Assembly (NCBI RefSeq): GCF_003570885.1
Contig: NZ_QXJC01000001.1
Span: 496,001-560,000, forward strand
Reading direction: 5' to 3'
Length of the DNA: 64,000 nucleotides
Source: Simplicispira hankyongi
GTDB taxonomy: Bacteria; Pseudomonadota; Gammaproteobacteria; Burkholderiales; Burkholderiaceae_C
Positions within the stretch are counted from its first letter, which is position 1. Each line of letters begins with the position of its first letter. The translations under genes were made by a program, and so were the position numbers. Shown one piece after another: positions 17,756-30,066 of the stretch. The notes below the pieces were generated by a model. The model saw nothing but the letters and a program-made list of their open reading frames with translations. It was not told the DNA's origin and did no database searches.

Positions 17756-18439
17756 ATGCCTGTGCCGCCAGCGCCAGGCGGCCTGGCGGCGCGCATTGCC
17801 GTCGCCTTGCCACAAACGCAGTGCACCCGCTGCGGGTTTCCGGATTGCCAAGCCTATGCGCAGGCAATCGCTGACGGAGCTGCCGGCATTGATCAGTGCC
17901 CACCCGGCGGTGCCGACGGCGTGGCGCGGCTTTCCGCCATCACTGGCAGGCCGGTGATTCCCCTTAACGCAGACCACGGCGAGGAAGCGCCGCGCAGCAT
18001 CGCCGTCATCGACGAAGCCTGGTGCATAGGCTGCACGCTGTGCCTGGATGCCTGTCCTACCGATGCCATCGTCGGCGCCAGTAAACGCATGCACACGGTC
18101 ATCGAGGAACACTGCACCGGCTGCGCATTGTGCCTGCCGGTGTGCCCCATCGACTGCATCGCCATGGTCAACGCCAGTGGCGCGGCCACAGGGTGGCAAG
18201 CGTGGTCAAGCGTGCAGGCAGACCATGCCAAACAACGCTACGAAGCGCGGCAGGCGCGCCTTGCGCGTGACGACCACACGGCAGCCGTTCAGCAGCCACC
18301 GGCTACCGGCCCAAGCAGCAGGCAAACTGTGATTGAAGCCGCGTTGGCACGCGCCAGGGCGCGCACCCGAACGCATCAGGACACCAGCGACTTGTACACG
18401 CCGCAGCCCACGTACAGCTCGCCCACCAAGCACACATAG
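17756..18439 (+). CDS. rnfB: RnfB-like 4Fe-4S ferredoxin protein
   Basis: Electron-transfer protein of 227 residues. An N-terminal 4Fe-4S (Fes) module [16 protein letters not shown] is followed by two classic clusters, [12 protein letters not shown] and [12 protein letters not shown]. It lacks the N-terminal membrane helix of true RnfB of the Rnf complex, and no other rnf genes are nearby, so it is a stand-alone soluble relative. Its partner is unknown. It starts two bases after phaZ and is probably co-transcribed. The last 64 bases overlap the convergent chemoreceptor gene, and the C-terminal 60 residues are polar and poorly conserved in appearance. Confidence 0.85.
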   Translation: MPVPPAPGGLAARIAVALPQTQCTRCGFPDCQAYAQAIADGAAGIDQCPPGGADGVARLSAITGRPVIPLNADHGEEAPRSIAVIDEAWCIGCTLCLDACPTDAIVGASKRMHTVIEEHCTGCALCLPVCPIDCIAMVNASGAATGWQAWSSVQADHAKQRYEARQARLARDDHTAAVQQPPATGPSSRQTVIEAALARARARTRTHQDTSDLYTPQPTYSSPTKHT

Positions 18440-19887
18440 GACATCTTGGTCTGCACCTTGCCGGTGATCGGGTTGGCAATGTCGTATTCCACCCAGCCCG
18501 GCGAGCGCTCCGCCTGCGCCAAGATATCGGCCACCAACTGGTCGCCGGCAATTCCTGGGATGTCGCGCACCAAAGTGCCCACTTTCGCGGGGTTGCCGCC
18601 AAACGCCAGGTACGTGCCGAGACGGTCCAGCGCAAATACATACATGTCGCGGTCGTGCCAGGGTTGGCTCGGATCGGTCAGGGTGCGCAGGAACTGTTCT
18701 CGCGAAAGACCACGGTTGTACAGCCCCACGGCGCCTTCCACCAGCGCCCGCGCTTCCTGCGCCGTGCCTTGCTGGAGCTGAAACGAGGCCACCGCGCTCG
18801 AGAGCGTTGCCGCGCGCTCCCCGAGGGCAACGGACTGCTCCACTGCGTGCTCGACCATTTGGGCATTTTGCTGCGTGATCTGGTCCAACTGGCGCACTGC
18901 CGCGGTGATTTCCGAGAGACCAGTGCTCTGCTCGGCACCCGTTGTGGCGATTTCGGACATGGTGAGCGCCACCGAGCGTATGCCCGACGCCATTCCCGCG
19001 ATGGTCTCGCCAGCTTTTCGAATCAGGCCCGCACTCTCTTCCACCTGCTGCACCGAAGCGCCAATGAGCTGGCGAATTTCGCGCGCCGCATCGCCAGATC
19101 GACCCGCCAGCATGCGCACCTCCGACGCCACCACGGCAAAGCCTCGGCCCTGCTCACCTGCCCGTGCTGCCTCGACAGCAGCGTTGAGCGCAAGGATGTT
19201 GGTCTGAAAGGCGATACCGTCAATGACACCGATAATTTCATTCATCCGCCGTGCGCCCTGCTGGATCGCCTCCACCGAGGCAACGGCGCGCGCCATGGCT
19301 TCGGCCCCTTGAGCCGCCGACTGGCTCACCTGGCTGGCGCGTGCGTCAGCGCCTTGTGCGGTGTGCGCATTGTTCTGCACCGTGCCCGAAAGCTGCTCTA
19401 CGCTGGCTGCCGTCTCTTCCAGGCTGGCCGCTTGCTGCTCGGTGCGATCGGCAAGGGCACGGTTGTCGCTTGCCAGCTGATCGCCGGCATGTGAGACCAG
19501 CGCGGCATTGCTGCGCACATCGGCCACCATGGACGAAAGGGTCACCACCATGGCGTCGAGCATGGCGGCCAACCGGACGAGCTCGCCTTTGCCTTGCAGA
19601 CCGGTGCGTGCCCGCAGGTCACCGCGCATGGCCTGGCCCATGGCACCTGTCAGCGCTGCAATGTCTGACGAAACCCCTGTCGCAGCGGCAGCGGCGGCAT
19701 AGGCGACGAGCGCGGCAATTGCCGCAGCAATCCCCCATAACCAGCTCGCCTCCGCGCCTGAACTGGCAAAAGCCGCGAGCCCAAGCAAACCCAGGATGGC
19801 AAGGGCTGCCACGGCAAGCATTTGCTGCGCGACGCCCAGGCGTTCGAGCAACCAGCGGCCCGGCCGCAGGATCAACGATGCAGACAT
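18376..19887 (-). CDS. Methyl-accepting chemotaxis protein with C-terminal cytoplasmic Cache-like domain
   Basis: A 503-residue chemoreceptor. Two closely spaced hydrophobic helices (about 20-70) leave almost no periplasmic loop. The coiled-coil signalling part has the conserved hairpin [20 protein letters not shown] and ends near residue 375. A further region of about 115 residues ([39 protein letters not shown]) resembles a single Cache sensor domain placed after the hairpin, so sensing is predicted to be inside the cell. A glutamine- and alanine-rich methylation region is present. The gene's 3' end overlaps rnfB by 64 bases. Confidence 0.88.
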   Translation of the reverse strand: MSASLILRPGRWLLERLGVAQQMLAVAALAILGLLGLAAFASSGAEASWLWGIAAAIAALVAYAAAAAATGVSSDIAALTGAMGQAMRGDLRARTGLQGKGELVRLAAMLDAMVVTLSSMVADVRSNAALVSHAGDQLASDNRALADRTEQQAASLEETAASVEQLSGTVQNNAHTAQGADARASQVSQSAAQGAEAMARAVASVEAIQQGARRMNEIIGVIDGIAFQTNILALNAAVEAARAGEQGRGFAVVASEVRMLAGRSGDAAREIRQLIGASVQQVEESAGLIRKAGETIAGMASGIRSVALTMSEIATTGAEQSTGLSEITAAVRQLDQITQQNAQMVEHAVEQSVALGERAATLSSAVASFQLQQGTAQEARALVEGAVGLYNRGLSREQFLRTLTDPSQPWHDRDMYVFALDRLGTYLAFGGNPAKVGTLVRDIPGIAGDQLVADILAQAERSPGWVEYDIANPITGKVQTKMSYVCLVGELYVGCGVYKSLVS

Positions 19888-20002
19888 CTCGGTCTCTTTC
19901 TTTTTGTTACCCTCGGATCACACCCTTTCTGAGTGTAGACCCGCGAAGTTTCCAATTGCTTACGGCACCACTGCAGCCGGAGCCTTCACCGATAATGCCC
20001 TG

Positions 20003-21220
20003 ATGAATCCCTTGCTCAATCGGCTCCAACCCTACCCTTTTGAGCGCCTGCGCCAGCTTTTTTCCGAGGTGGTTCCTCCCGGGCATCTCCCCGCCATCAG
20101 TCTGGGTATGGGTGAGCCCCGCCACGCAACACCGGCTTTCGTCACCCAAGCGCTCGTGGCCGGCCTCGGCGGCCTGTCCAGTTACCCGGCCACGGCAGGC
20201 GAGCCGAGGCTGCGCGAAGCATTCACAGGCTGGCTGGCGCGCCGCTACGGCTTGCAGCTGAACCCGGCCACGCAGGTACTCCCTGTCAACGGCTCGCGCG
20301 AGGCGCTGTTTGCCTTTGCGCAGACGGTGGTTGACGCTTCGCGGGCAAGCCCCGTGGTCGTCTGCCCCAATCCGTTCTACCAAATCTACGAAGGCGCCGC
20401 CCTGCTGGCAGGTGCAACGCCCTGGTACGCCCCCAGCGACCCAGCGCGCAATTTCGCGGTGGATTGGGACAGCGTGCCAGATGAGGTCTGGCAGCGCACG
20501 CAGCTCCTGTACGTCTGCTCACCAGGCAACCCCACGGGAGCCGTCATGCCGCTGGCCGAGTGGGAGAAGCTGTTTGCGCTCTCGGACCGGCATGGCTTCG
20601 TCATCGCCTCGGACGAGTGCTACAGCGAAATCTACTTTCGCGATACGCCGCCACTGGGTGGTCTGGAAGCGGCGGCACGGCTGGGGCGGACTGATTTTCG
20701 CAACCTCATGGCCTTCACCAGCCTGTCCAAACGCAGCAACGTGCCCGGCCTGCGCAGCGGCTTTGTTGCAGGCGATGCCGCGCTTGTGAAATCCTTCCTG
20801 CTCTACCGCACCTACCACGGCGGTGCCATGTCGCCGCCAGTGCAGGCCGCCAGCATTGCCGCCTGGGGCGACGAGGCCCATGTCATCGAGAACCGGGCCC
20901 TCTACCGCGCCAAGTTCGCCGCCGTGACCCCGCTGCTCGCGCCAGTGCTTGACGTTGCCTTGCCAGACGCCGGCTTCTACCTCTGGGCGCGCATTCCCGA
21001 TGCCCTGGGCCTGTCCGACGAGGCGTTCGCACGCGCGCTGCTGGCTCAATACAATGTGACAGTGCTTCCCGGCAGCTACCTCGCGCGCGAAGCGCAGGGC
21101 GCCAATCCGGGTGCGCAGCGCATCCGCATGGCCCTGGTCGCCGAAACGGCGGAATGCGTGGAGGCCGCGCAGCGCATCGTGCAATTCATCCAATCGTTAC
21201 CCTTGCAAAAGACCTCATGA
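20003..21220 (+). CDS. dapC: N-succinyldiaminopimelate aminotransferase DapC
   Basis: PLP enzyme of the succinylase branch of lysine/diaminopimelate synthesis, converting succinyl-amino-oxopimelate to succinyl-DAP. The 405-residue protein is a fold-type I aminotransferase: [31 protein letters not shown] and the PLP-lysine loop [16 protein letters not shown]. The start at 20003 is chosen from homology ([17 protein letters not shown]); the frame stays open upstream. The stop overlaps the dapD start (ATGA). The neighbours dapD and dapE support the DapC call over other aminotransferases. Confidence 0.93.
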   Translation: MNPLLNRLQPYPFERLRQLFSEVVPPGHLPAISLGMGEPRHATPAFVTQALVAGLGGLSSYPATAGEPRLREAFTGWLARRYGLQLNPATQVLPVNGSREALFAFAQTVVDASRASPVVVCPNPFYQIYEGAALLAGATPWYAPSDPARNFAVDWDSVPDEVWQRTQLLYVCSPGNPTGAVMPLAEWEKLFALSDRHGFVIASDECYSEIYFRDTPPLGGLEAAARLGRTDFRNLMAFTSLSKRSNVPGLRSGFVAGDAALVKSFLLYRTYHGGAMSPPVQAASIAAWGDEAHVIENRALYRAKFAAVTPLLAPVLDVALPDAGFYLWARIPDALGLSDEAFARALLAQYNVTVLPGSYLAREAQGANPGAQRIRMALVAETAECVEAAQRIVQFIQSLPLQKTS

Positions 21221-22041
21221 CACAGCAACTCCAGAGACTTATCGACACCGCGTGGGACGACCGCGCCAGCCTCTCGCCGGCCAACGCACCCAAGGAGATC
21301 GTGGATGCCGTCGAGCACGTGATTGCCGAACTCAACATCGGCAAGCTGCGGGTTGCGACGCGTGAGGCCGTTGGCCAGTGGACGGTGCACCAGTGGATCA
21401 AGAAGGCGGTGCTGCTTTCCTTCCGCCTCAAGGACAACGAAATCATGAAGGCCGGCGATCTCGCCTTCTTCGACAAGGTGCCAACGAAGTTCTCGCACCT
21501 CTCGCCGCAGGAGATGGCGGCCACCGGCGTGCGCGTGGTGCCGCCCGCCGTGGCGCGGCGCGGCAGCTTCATCGCCAAGGGAGCCATTCTGATGCCGTCG
21601 TACGTGAACATCGGCGCCTACGTCGATGAAGGCACCATGGTCGACACCTGGGCCACCGTCGGCAGTTGCGCGCAGGTTGGCAAGAACGTGCACCTCTCGG
21701 GCGGCGTGGGCCTGGGCGGCGTGCTCGAACCGCTGCAGGCGAACCCCACCATCATCGAAGACAACTGCTTCATCGGCGCACGCTCCGAAGTCGTCGAAGG
21801 CGTGATCGTCGAAGAAAACTCCGTCATCAGCATGGGGGTTTACCTCGGCCAGAGCACCCCCATCTACGACCGCGCCACGGGCGAGGTGAGCTATGGCCGC
21901 ATCCCCGCCGGCTCGGTCGTCATCAGCGGCAGCCTGCCCAAGGAAGGTGGCAAGTACAGCATGTACGCGGCCATCATCGTGAAGAAGGTGGACGCCAAGA
22001 CCCGCTCGACCACCAGCCTGAACGACCTGCTGCGCGACTGA
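21217..22041 (+). CDS. dapD: Tetrahydrodipicolinate N-succinyltransferase DapD
   Basis: Succinyl-CoA-dependent acyltransferase that commits carbon to diaminopimelate. It has 274 residues, the same length as E. coli DapD, and a left-handed beta-helix core (hexapeptide-like repeats [17 protein letters not shown] onward). The start ATG overlaps the dapC stop. Cytoplasmic trimer in the family. Confidence 0.96.
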   Translation: MTQQLQRLIDTAWDDRASLSPANAPKEIVDAVEHVIAELNIGKLRVATREAVGQWTVHQWIKKAVLLSFRLKDNEIMKAGDLAFFDKVPTKFSHLSPQEMAATGVRVVPPAVARRGSFIAKGAILMPSYVNIGAYVDEGTMVDTWATVGSCAQVGKNVHLSGGVGLGGVLEPLQANPTIIEDNCFIGARSEVVEGVIVEENSVISMGVYLGQSTPIYDRATGEVSYGRIPAGSVVISGSLPKEGGKYSMYAAIIVKKVDAKTRSTTSLNDLLRD

Positions 22042-22090
22042 AGAACAACACTGGCGCAGGTCCGCACGACACCACCCGAGGGAGTACACC

Positions 22091-23260
22091 ATGAGCACGA
22101 TGGAGCGAATCCTGCGCCTGATGGCCGAAAAAAAGGCATCCGACGTCTATCTGTCGGCCAACGCACCGGCACTGATCAAGATCAATGGCGAATGCGTGCC
22201 GATCAACAACCAGATCCTGCCGCCTGAAGCACCGCGCAACCTGCTGTCCGAAATCGTCCCACCCGACCGCATTGAGGAGCTGGAGGAAACCGGTGAGCTC
22301 AACATGGGCGTGCCGCTCTCGGGTGTGGGGCGCTTTCGCGTCAGCGGCATGCGCCAGCGCGGCAGCTACGCGGTGGTCATTCGCTTTATCAGCCAGCAGA
22401 TTCCCGAACTCGAATCGCTCAACCTTCCTGCGATCCTGGGTGATCTGATCCTGGAGAAACGCGGCCTGATTCTGGTGGTGGGCGCGACCGGTTCGGGCAA
22501 GAGCACCACGCTTGCCGCCATGATCGACCGGCGCAACAACCTGCAGACCGGCCACATCCTGACCATTGAAGACCCGGTCGAGTACCAGTTCCGGAACAAG
22601 AAATCCATCGTCAACCAGCGCGAGGTGGGCTCGGACACACAATCGCTGCAAGTGGCCTTGAAGAACGCGCTGCGCCAGGCGCCCGACGTGATCCTGATCG
22701 GTGAAATCCGCGACCGCGAAACCATGTCGGCAGCCATTGCCTATGCCCAGTCGGGCCACCTTTGCCTGGCAACGCTGCACGCCAACAACAGCTACCAGGC
22801 GCTCAACCGCATCCTCAGTTTTTACCCTGTGGAAGTGCGCGAGACCATGCTCGGCGACCTGGCAGCGGCCCTGCGTTCCATCGTCTCGCAGCGCCTGGTG
22901 CGCACCACGAGCGGCGAACGCGTGCCGGCTGCGGAAGTCATGCTCAACACCAAACTCGTGGCCGAACTGATTGAGGGCGGCGATTTTTCTGGCGTCCGGG
23001 AGGCCATGGAAAAATCCATGGCCGAAGGCTCCCAAACGTTTGAGGAAGACCTGGCGCGCCTCATCCTCGAAAACCGCATCGACCGCAAGGAGGGGCTGGC
23101 CTACGCCGACTCCCCCACCAACCTCATGTGGCGCCTGCAAAACGACTTTTCGCTCGCCTCCAAAGCGGCGCAGGCCAACAAGCAAGCCAGCGAGGCGCAG
23201 GCCCAGGACGAAGCACCGTCGTTCACCGAAATCGTGCTCGATGTCAGGGGCGGCGATTGA
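22091..23260 (+). CDS. pilU: Type IV pilus retraction ATPase, PilU-like
   Basis: Hexameric PilT-family motor ATPase at the base of type IV pili, 389 residues. Walker [11 protein letters not shown], the Asp box [10 protein letters not shown], Walker [12 protein letters not shown] and the His box TLHANNS are intact. The tail segment [16 protein letters not shown] fits PilU better than PilT. A preceding gagggagt ribosome binding site lies at about 22078. It sits between dapD and dapE; no other pilus genes are in the window, so the linkage is positional only. Confidence 0.88.
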   Translation: MSTMERILRLMAEKKASDVYLSANAPALIKINGECVPINNQILPPEAPRNLLSEIVPPDRIEELEETGELNMGVPLSGVGRFRVSGMRQRGSYAVVIRFISQQIPELESLNLPAILGDLILEKRGLILVVGATGSGKSTTLAAMIDRRNNLQTGHILTIEDPVEYQFRNKKSIVNQREVGSDTQSLQVALKNALRQAPDVILIGEIRDRETMSAAIAYAQSGHLCLATLHANNSYQALNRILSFYPVEVRETMLGDLAAALRSIVSQRLVRTTSGERVPAAEVMLNTKLVAELIEGGDFSGVREAMEKSMAEGSQTFEEDLARLILENRIDRKEGLAYADSPTNLMWRLQNDFSLASKAAQANKQASEAQAQDEAPSFTEIVLDVRGGD

Positions 23261-23268
23261 CGCATTCC

Positions 23269-24450
23269 ATGTCCCCCACCCTCACACTGGCCGAACAACT
23301 GATTGCTCGCCCCTCCGTCACCCCCGACGACGCAGGCTGCCTGGCGCTGCTCACAGCGCGCTTGGCGCCGCTGGGCTTTGCCTGCGAAGCCATGGACAGC
23401 GGCCCGGAGAGCTTCCGGGTGCAGAATTTATGGTCAAAACGGCCTTCAGCGCATGATGGTAAAGGGCTTGCAGCTAGCAAAACGATAGTTTTTGCCGGCC
23501 ATACCGACGTTGTCCCCACAGGCCCCGTGGCGCAATGGGGCAGCGACCCCTTCGTGCCCATGCAGCGTGACGGCAAACTTTATGGGCGCGGCGCAAGCGA
23601 CATGAAAACGTCGATTGCGGCGTTTGTCGTCGCGGTGGAAGAGTTTTTGGCCGCCACGCCGGCGCCGCATCTCAGCATCGCCCTGCTGCTCACCAGCGAC
23701 GAGGAAGGCCCATCCGTGGACGGCACCAAGGTGGTGGTCGAGCAGCTGCGCGCACGCGGCGAGCGGATCGACTGGTGCATCGTCGGCGAGCCCACCTCGG
23801 TGGCGCGCACCGGCGACATGATCAAGAACGGCCGCCGCGGCACGCTCAGCGGCAAGCTGGTCGTGCGCGGCATTCAGGGCCACATTGCCTACCCACATCT
23901 GGCGCGCAACCCCATCCACCAGGCGGTTCCGGCGCTGGCCGAACTCGCCGCCATGCGCTGGGACGGTGGCAACGCCTTCTTCCCGCCCACCAGTTGGCAG
24001 ATGAGCAACATCCACGGCGGCACGGGCGCGAGCAACATCATTCCCGGCGAGGTGGTGGTCGATTTCAACTTCCGCTTCTGCACCGAATCAAGCGCCGAGA
24101 GCCTCAAGCAGCGCGTGCACGCCGTGCTCGACCGCCATGAACTCGAATACGAGCTGCAATGGACACTCGGCGGCCAGCCCTTCCTGACCACGCCCGGCGA
24201 ACTGGTGGACGCGGTGCAGCGGGCGATTGCCGACGAGACGGGCCTCGCCACCGAACTCTCCACCACCGGCGGCACCAGCGACGGGCGCTTCATCGCCACG
24301 CTGTGCCCGCAGGTGGTCGAGGTCGGGCCGCCGAACGCCAGCATCCACAAGATCGACGAGCACATTGCCCTCGCCGACGTCGAACCGCTCAAGAACATCT
24401 ACCGCCGCACGCTGGAGCACTTGAACACGCTGGCGGCTGCCCAGCCATGA
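23269..24450 (+). CDS. dapE: Succinyl-diaminopimelate desuccinylase DapE, with element-encoded insert
   Basis: Dinuclear zinc hydrolase releasing LL-diaminopimelate. The 393 residues contain the metal ligands and motifs FAGHTDVVP (His78), GRGASDMK (Asp111), TSDEEG (Glu145/146) and VGEPT (Glu174). The start is the ATG at 23269, eight bases after pilU. Compared with E. coli DapE recalled from memory, the stretch between the NLW (53-55) and FAGH is about nine residues longer, and this stretch is made by a palindromic element (core 23447-23476). The stop overlaps prmB. Confidence 0.94.
   Translation: MSPTLTLAEQLIARPSVTPDDAGCLALLTARLAPLGFACEAMDSGPESFRVQNLWSKRPSAHDGKGLAASKTIVFAGHTDVVPTGPVAQWGSDPFVPMQRDGKLYGRGASDMKTSIAAFVVAVEEFLAATPAPHLSIALLLTSDEEGPSVDGTKVVVEQLRARGERIDWCIVGEPTSVARTGDMIKNGRRGTLSGKLVVRGIQGHIAYPHLARNPIHQAVPALAELAAMRWDGGNAFFPPTSWQMSNIHGGTGASNIIPGEVVVDFNFRFCTESSAESLKQRVHAVLDRHELEYELQWTLGGQPFLTTPGELVDAVQRAIADETGLATELSTTGGTSDGRFIATLCPQVVEVGPPNASIHKIDEHIALADVEPLKNIYRRTLEHLNTLAAAQP
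23431..23493 (+). repeat. Palindromic 30-base-core element inside dapE, copy 2
   Basis: Core at 23447-23476, flanked by tcaaaa on the left and an aaaacgatag stretch on the right. It is read in the sense direction of dapE and encodes residues 58-70, [13 protein letters not shown]. Confidence 0.75.
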
Positions 24451-25373
24451 ACGTGCCAACTCTGCCGCCACTGGCTGGCGCCACGCTGGGCGCGTTGGTC
24501 GATTCGGGCGCCGCCTTGCTGCAAGCAGCCGGCGTCTCCTTTGGCCACGGCACCACCAACGCCCACGACGAGGCCGCCTGGCTGGTGCTCTGGCGCTTGG
24601 GTCTGCCGCTCGATACGGCCTTGGGAGACGAACCGGATTCCAGGCAAAATAGGCCTGTAACGCAGGCGGAGCTTGCGCAGGTAGCTACACTTTTTGAAGA
24701 ACGCATCGCCAGCCGCAAGCCCGCCGCCTACCTGACGCAGGAAGCCTGGCTACAGGGCGTGCCGTTCTATGTGGACGAGCGCAGCATCGTTCCGCGCAGC
24801 CTGATCGCCGAGCTGATTGCCGACGGCAGCATCGATCCGTTCCTGAGCGACACCACCCACGCCGTGCTTGACCTGTGCACCGGCAATGGCAGCCTGGCCG
24901 TGCTCGCCGCCATGGCCTGGCCCGACATCGCCATCACTGGCGCCGACATTTCCGCCGACGCACTGGCCGTGGCCCGCATCAACGTGGACCGGCATGGCTT
25001 GGCCGATCGCATTGCACTGCTGCAGTCGGACGGCCTGGATGTGCTGCCTGGCCCCTGGGACCTGGTTGTTTGCAACCCGCCCTACGTGAATGCGCAAAGC
25101 ATGCAGGCGCTGCCCGCTGAGTACCGCGCCGAACCTGCACTGGCCCTGGCGGGCGGGGCCGATGGCATGGATTTCATTCGCCGCCTGCTGCACGAGCTGC
25201 CCGACAAACTTACCGAAGACGGCGTGTTGCTGCTGGAAATCGGCAACGAGCGCGCGCACTTCGAAGCCGCCTTTCCCCATCTGCCGGTGTACTGGCTGGA
25301 CACCAGCGCGGGCGCCGACCAGGTACTGCTCATCACCCAGGCCGCGCTGCGCGGCGGCGCAGGCCTGCGTTAG
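24447..25373 (+). CDS. prmB: Ribosomal protein uL3 glutamine methyltransferase PrmB
   Basis: SAM-dependent N5-glutamine methyltransferase of 308 residues. SAM motif [13 protein letters not shown] and the catalytic NPPY (VCNPPYV) are present. The segment [17 protein letters not shown] before the SAM domain matches PrmB rather than PrmC. The start ATG overlaps the dapE stop. A copy of the palindromic element appears to lie in the N-terminal domain (core 24658-24687, residues 69-81), without an obvious change in length against E. coli PrmB. Confidence 0.93.
   Translation: MNVPTLPPLAGATLGALVDSGAALLQAAGVSFGHGTTNAHDEAAWLVLWRLGLPLDTALGDEPDSRQNRPVTQAELAQVATLFEERIASRKPAAYLTQEAWLQGVPFYVDERSIVPRSLIAELIADGSIDPFLSDTTHAVLDLCTGNGSLAVLAAMAWPDIAITGADISADALAVARINVDRHGLADRIALLQSDGLDVLPGPWDLVVCNPPYVNAQSMQALPAEYRAEPALALAGGADGMDFIRRLLHELPDKLTEDGVLLLEIGNERAHFEAAFPHLPVYWLDTSAGADQVLLITQAALRGGAGLR
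24637..24696 (+). repeat. Probable palindromic element inside prmB, copy 3 (diverged)
   Basis: Core at 24658-24687, exactly 30 bases, with taacgc at the left and gcaggtagcta at the right; caaaat precedes it. More diverged than the other copies. It encodes [13 protein letters not shown] in the same frame as the dapE copy. Confidence 0.45.
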
Positions 25374-25527
25374 CGACCCCAGAGCCCTCCTGTCTCAGCC
25401 CAGCATCGCCCCCAGTGCCAAGCCCGTGCGCTGGCCAGGGCGGTGCGCCGTTTCCCACAGAGCGCCAACCTGCCCGTCCGGCCTTGCCGGACGCACGCGG
25501 GATAATCGCCCCAAGGTTTCCTATTTC

Positions 25528-27567
<2,040 letters not shown>

Positions 27568-27616
27568 GCCGAGAAATCCAGGGCCCCAGCGCTTGCATGC
27601 AATCGACTGCCCTGGA

Positions 27617-27671
27617 GGTTTCAGGGGCTATCGCTTGCTGCACAAGCCTGGAAAGCTATGCATTGCATAGC
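27617..27671 (+). repeat. Palindromic 30-base-core element, copy 5
   Basis: Core 27629-27658 (tatcgcttgctgcacaagcc then tggaaagcta). Intergenic, 50 bases after yheS. Confidence 0.75.
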
Positions 27672-27781
27672 GGTCATGCGAGGTTTTTCATGGGTTTTGC
27701 CCAGTTGCATTTTTTTGCGATCTGGGTGTCAACGGGGCGGGAAGCGGGGGCGTTGTAGGTCCATCTCAGGAGTTACCCCCC

Positions 27782-27862
27782 ATGAACACCACCATCCACA
27801 CTGCCCCATCTTGCTGGCCCGAAGACGAACGCGACCGCAAACGCGCACCCGCACGCTTCTGA
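27782..27862 (+). CDS. Possible 26-residue small protein
   Basis: A 26-codon frame starting MNTTIHTAPSCWPEDERDRK, preceded by AGGAG (27768-27772) nine bases before the ATG and followed by a strong terminator at 27915-27942. No known family. The ribosome binding site and terminator are the only support; it could also be an untranslated transcript end. Confidence 0.3.
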   Translation: MNTTIHTAPSCWPEDERDRKRAPARF

Positions 27863-27914
27863 TCCACCTAGCCGAAGACGCTGCAGCCCGCCTGGCACTT
27901 GTCGTTTCAGGCAC

Positions 27915-27942
27915 AAAAAACCCCGCCATTGCGGGGTTTTTT
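27915..27942. terminator. Bidirectional intrinsic terminator between yheS region and phaB
   Basis: aaaaaaccccgc, loop catt, gcggggtttttt: a perfect 12-base inverted repeat with a GC stem and A/T runs on both sides. It can end transcription of phaB (minus strand, 18 bases after its stop) and anything read from the plus strand. Confidence 0.93.
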
Positions 27943-27959
27943 CATGGGCACGCAGCGCG

Positions 27960-28697
27960 TCAACCCATGTGCAGACCGCCGTTGACCGAGAAATCAGCGC
28001 CCGTCGCGTAGCCGCCCTCTTCCGAAGCCAGCCAGGCGATGATGGAGGCAATCTCGCTCGGCTCGCCCAGGCGCTTGACCGGCACGGTCGCGACAATCTT
28101 CTCCAGCACATCGGGACGGATGGCCTTGACCATGTCCGTGCCGATGTAGCCAGGGCTCACCGTATTGACCGTCACGCCCTTGGTGGCCATCTCCTGCGCC
28201 AGCGCCATGGAAAAACCATGCATCCCCGCCTTGGCGGCCGAATAGTTGGTTTGCCCGGCCTGGCCCTTCTCACCGTTCACGCTGCTGATATTGATGATGC
28301 GGCCCCAGCCCTTTTCCACCATGTCGGCCACCACTTGCTTGGTGACGTTGAACATGCTGTTGAGGTTGGTTTCGATCACCGCATCCCAGTCTTCGCGCGA
28401 CATTTTGAGGAACATGCGGTCGCGCGTGATGCCGGCGTTGTTCACCAGAACGTCAATACTGCCGTGCTCGGCCTTGGTCTTGGCAAACGCCTCGACCGTG
28501 GAATCCCAGTCGCCGACATTGCCTACCGAAGCGTAGAACGTGTAACCCTGATCTTTCTGCTCGGCAATCCACTTGGCGTGGTCGCGCGTGGGGCCGCAGC
28601 CGGCAATGACCGTGAAACCTTCCTTGTGCAGGCGCTGGCAAATGGCCGTTCCAATGCCGCCCATTCCGCCCGTGACGTACGCTACTTTCTGGCTCAT
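27960..28697 (-). CDS. phaB: Acetoacetyl-CoA reductase PhaB
   Basis: NADPH-dependent short-chain dehydrogenase of 245 residues that reduces acetoacetyl-CoA to (R)-3-hydroxybutyryl-CoA. Glycine motif TGGMGGIG, NNAGITRD, and the Ser/Tyr/Lys set INISSVNG and YSAAKAG are present. The ATG is preceded by AGGAGA at good spacing. Third gene of phaC-phaA-phaB; a strong terminator follows. Confidence 0.96.
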   Translation of the reverse strand: MSQKVAYVTGGMGGIGTAICQRLHKEGFTVIAGCGPTRDHAKWIAEQKDQGYTFYASVGNVGDWDSTVEAFAKTKAEHGSIDVLVNNAGITRDRMFLKMSREDWDAVIETNLNSMFNVTKQVVADMVEKGWGRIINISSVNGEKGQAGQTNYSAAKAGMHGFSMALAQEMATKGVTVNTVSPGYIGTDMVKAIRPDVLEKIVATVPVKRLGEPSEIASIIAWLASEEGGYATGADFSVNGGLHMG

Positions 28698-28832
28698 ATC
28701 TCATCTCCTCTTGGTAAATATCCGACGGGTACGCCTGTGACCACTCTAGTGGCGATCTGTGCCTTTGCTGTGCAGGTAAACACCAAGGTGCACGCTTTTT
28801 TTATTTCAGGACGTACCGTTGCTCGGGCCTGC

Positions 28833-30011
28833 TCAGCGCTCCAGTGCCAGCGCAACGCCCATGCCACCGCCGATGCACAGAGCTGCCAGCCCTTTCTTGG
28901 CATCGCGCCGCTGCATTTCGTGCAGCAGGGTGACGAGAATGCGACAGCCGGACGCACCAATCGGGTGGCCGATGGCGATGGCGCCGCCGTTCACATTGAC
29001 CTTGGCGGGGTCGATGGCCAATTCCTTGTTCACGGCGCAGGCCTGCGCGGCAAAGGCTTCGTTCAGCTCGAACAGATCGATATCCGCCGTGCTCCACCCA
29101 GCACGCTGCAAGGCCTTGCGCGTGGCCGACACCGGGCCCATGCCCATGATGGCCGGGTCCAGACCACTGGTGCCGTAGGCGGCAATGCGCGCCAAGGGCT
29201 TGAGACCAAGCGCAGCGGCCTTCTTGGCGCTCATGACCACCACGGCAGCGGCGCCGTCGTTGAGGCCCGAGGCATTGCCTGCCGTCACGCTGCCGGCCTT
29301 GTCGAACGCCGGGCGCAGGCCCGCCAGGGCTTCGGCATTGGTCTTGCGGTTGAGGTATTCGTCGGCGTCGAACACCACCGGGTCGCCCTTGCGCTGAGGG
29401 ATGCTCACGCCGACGATTTCATCGACAAAACGGCCGGCGTCCTGGGCCGCAGCGGCCTTTTGCTGGCTGGCGAGCGCCAGCGCGTCCTGCATCTCGCGCG
29501 TGATTCCGTATTGCTTGGCAACATTTTCTGCGGTGATGCCCATGTGGACCTGGTTGTACACGTCCCACAGGCCATCGACGATCATGCTGTCGACCATCTT
29601 CCAGTCGCCCATGCGCTGGCCGTCGCGCGAACCGTTGAGCACGTGGGGCGAGAGGCTCATGCTTTCCTGGCCGCCAGCGACGACGATTTCGCTGTTGCCC
29701 GTGGCAACCGCCTGGGCCGCCAGCATCACGGCCTTGAGGCCGGAGCCGCAGACGGCGTTGATGGTCAGGCCGGGGGTTTCCTTGGCCACGCCCGCCTTCA
29801 TCATCGCCTGGCGCGCCGGGTTCTGGCCGGCGCCAGCCGCAAGCACCTGGCCCATGATGACTTCGCCAATCTGGTCCAGGCCAACGCCGGCGCGGGAAAT
29901 GGCTTCGCGGATGACGATGCTGCCCAGCTCCGTGGCCGGAATTTTGGCGAGCGAGCCGCCGAACTTGCCCACAGCAGTGCGGGCGGCAGAAACGATGACG
30001 ATGTCTTCCAT
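28833..30011 (-). CDS. phaA: Acetyl-CoA acetyltransferase PhaA
   Basis: Biosynthetic beta-ketothiolase of 392 residues that condenses two acetyl-CoA for PHB. The active-site Cys region [11 protein letters not shown], the GHPIGASG histidine block and the C-terminal [13 protein letters not shown] cysteine block are complete. The ATG at 30011 gives the standard thiolase start [15 protein letters not shown]; the open frame upstream runs into the phaC-phaA gap and is not coding. It is 55 bases from phaC. Confidence 0.96.
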   Translation of the reverse strand: MEDIVIVSAARTAVGKFGGSLAKIPATELGSIVIREAISRAGVGLDQIGEVIMGQVLAAGAGQNPARQAMMKAGVAKETPGLTINAVCGSGLKAVMLAAQAVATGNSEIVVAGGQESMSLSPHVLNGSRDGQRMGDWKMVDSMIVDGLWDVYNQVHMGITAENVAKQYGITREMQDALALASQQKAAAAQDAGRFVDEIVGVSIPQRKGDPVVFDADEYLNRKTNAEALAGLRPAFDKAGSVTAGNASGLNDGAAAVVVMSAKKAAALGLKPLARIAAYGTSGLDPAIMGMGPVSATRKALQRAGWSTADIDLFELNEAFAAQACAVNKELAIDPAKVNVNGGAIAIGHPIGASGCRILVTLLHEMQRRDAKKGLAALCIGGGMGVALALER

Positions 30012-30066
30012 GGTTCTTCCTTGGGTTGAAATGCTGTCTAAAGGGTATTCAGTGGTCCATTGCGCT

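Noticed and set aside
17756-18439. Part of a full Rnf/Rsx complex
   Set aside because: No rnfA, C, D, G or E genes are present and the protein lacks the RnfB membrane helix.
27969-30029. 686-codon plus-strand frame opposite phaB and phaA
   Set aside because: It is antisense to two clearly conserved genes and has the His/Ala/Gly-rich composition typical of shadow frames.
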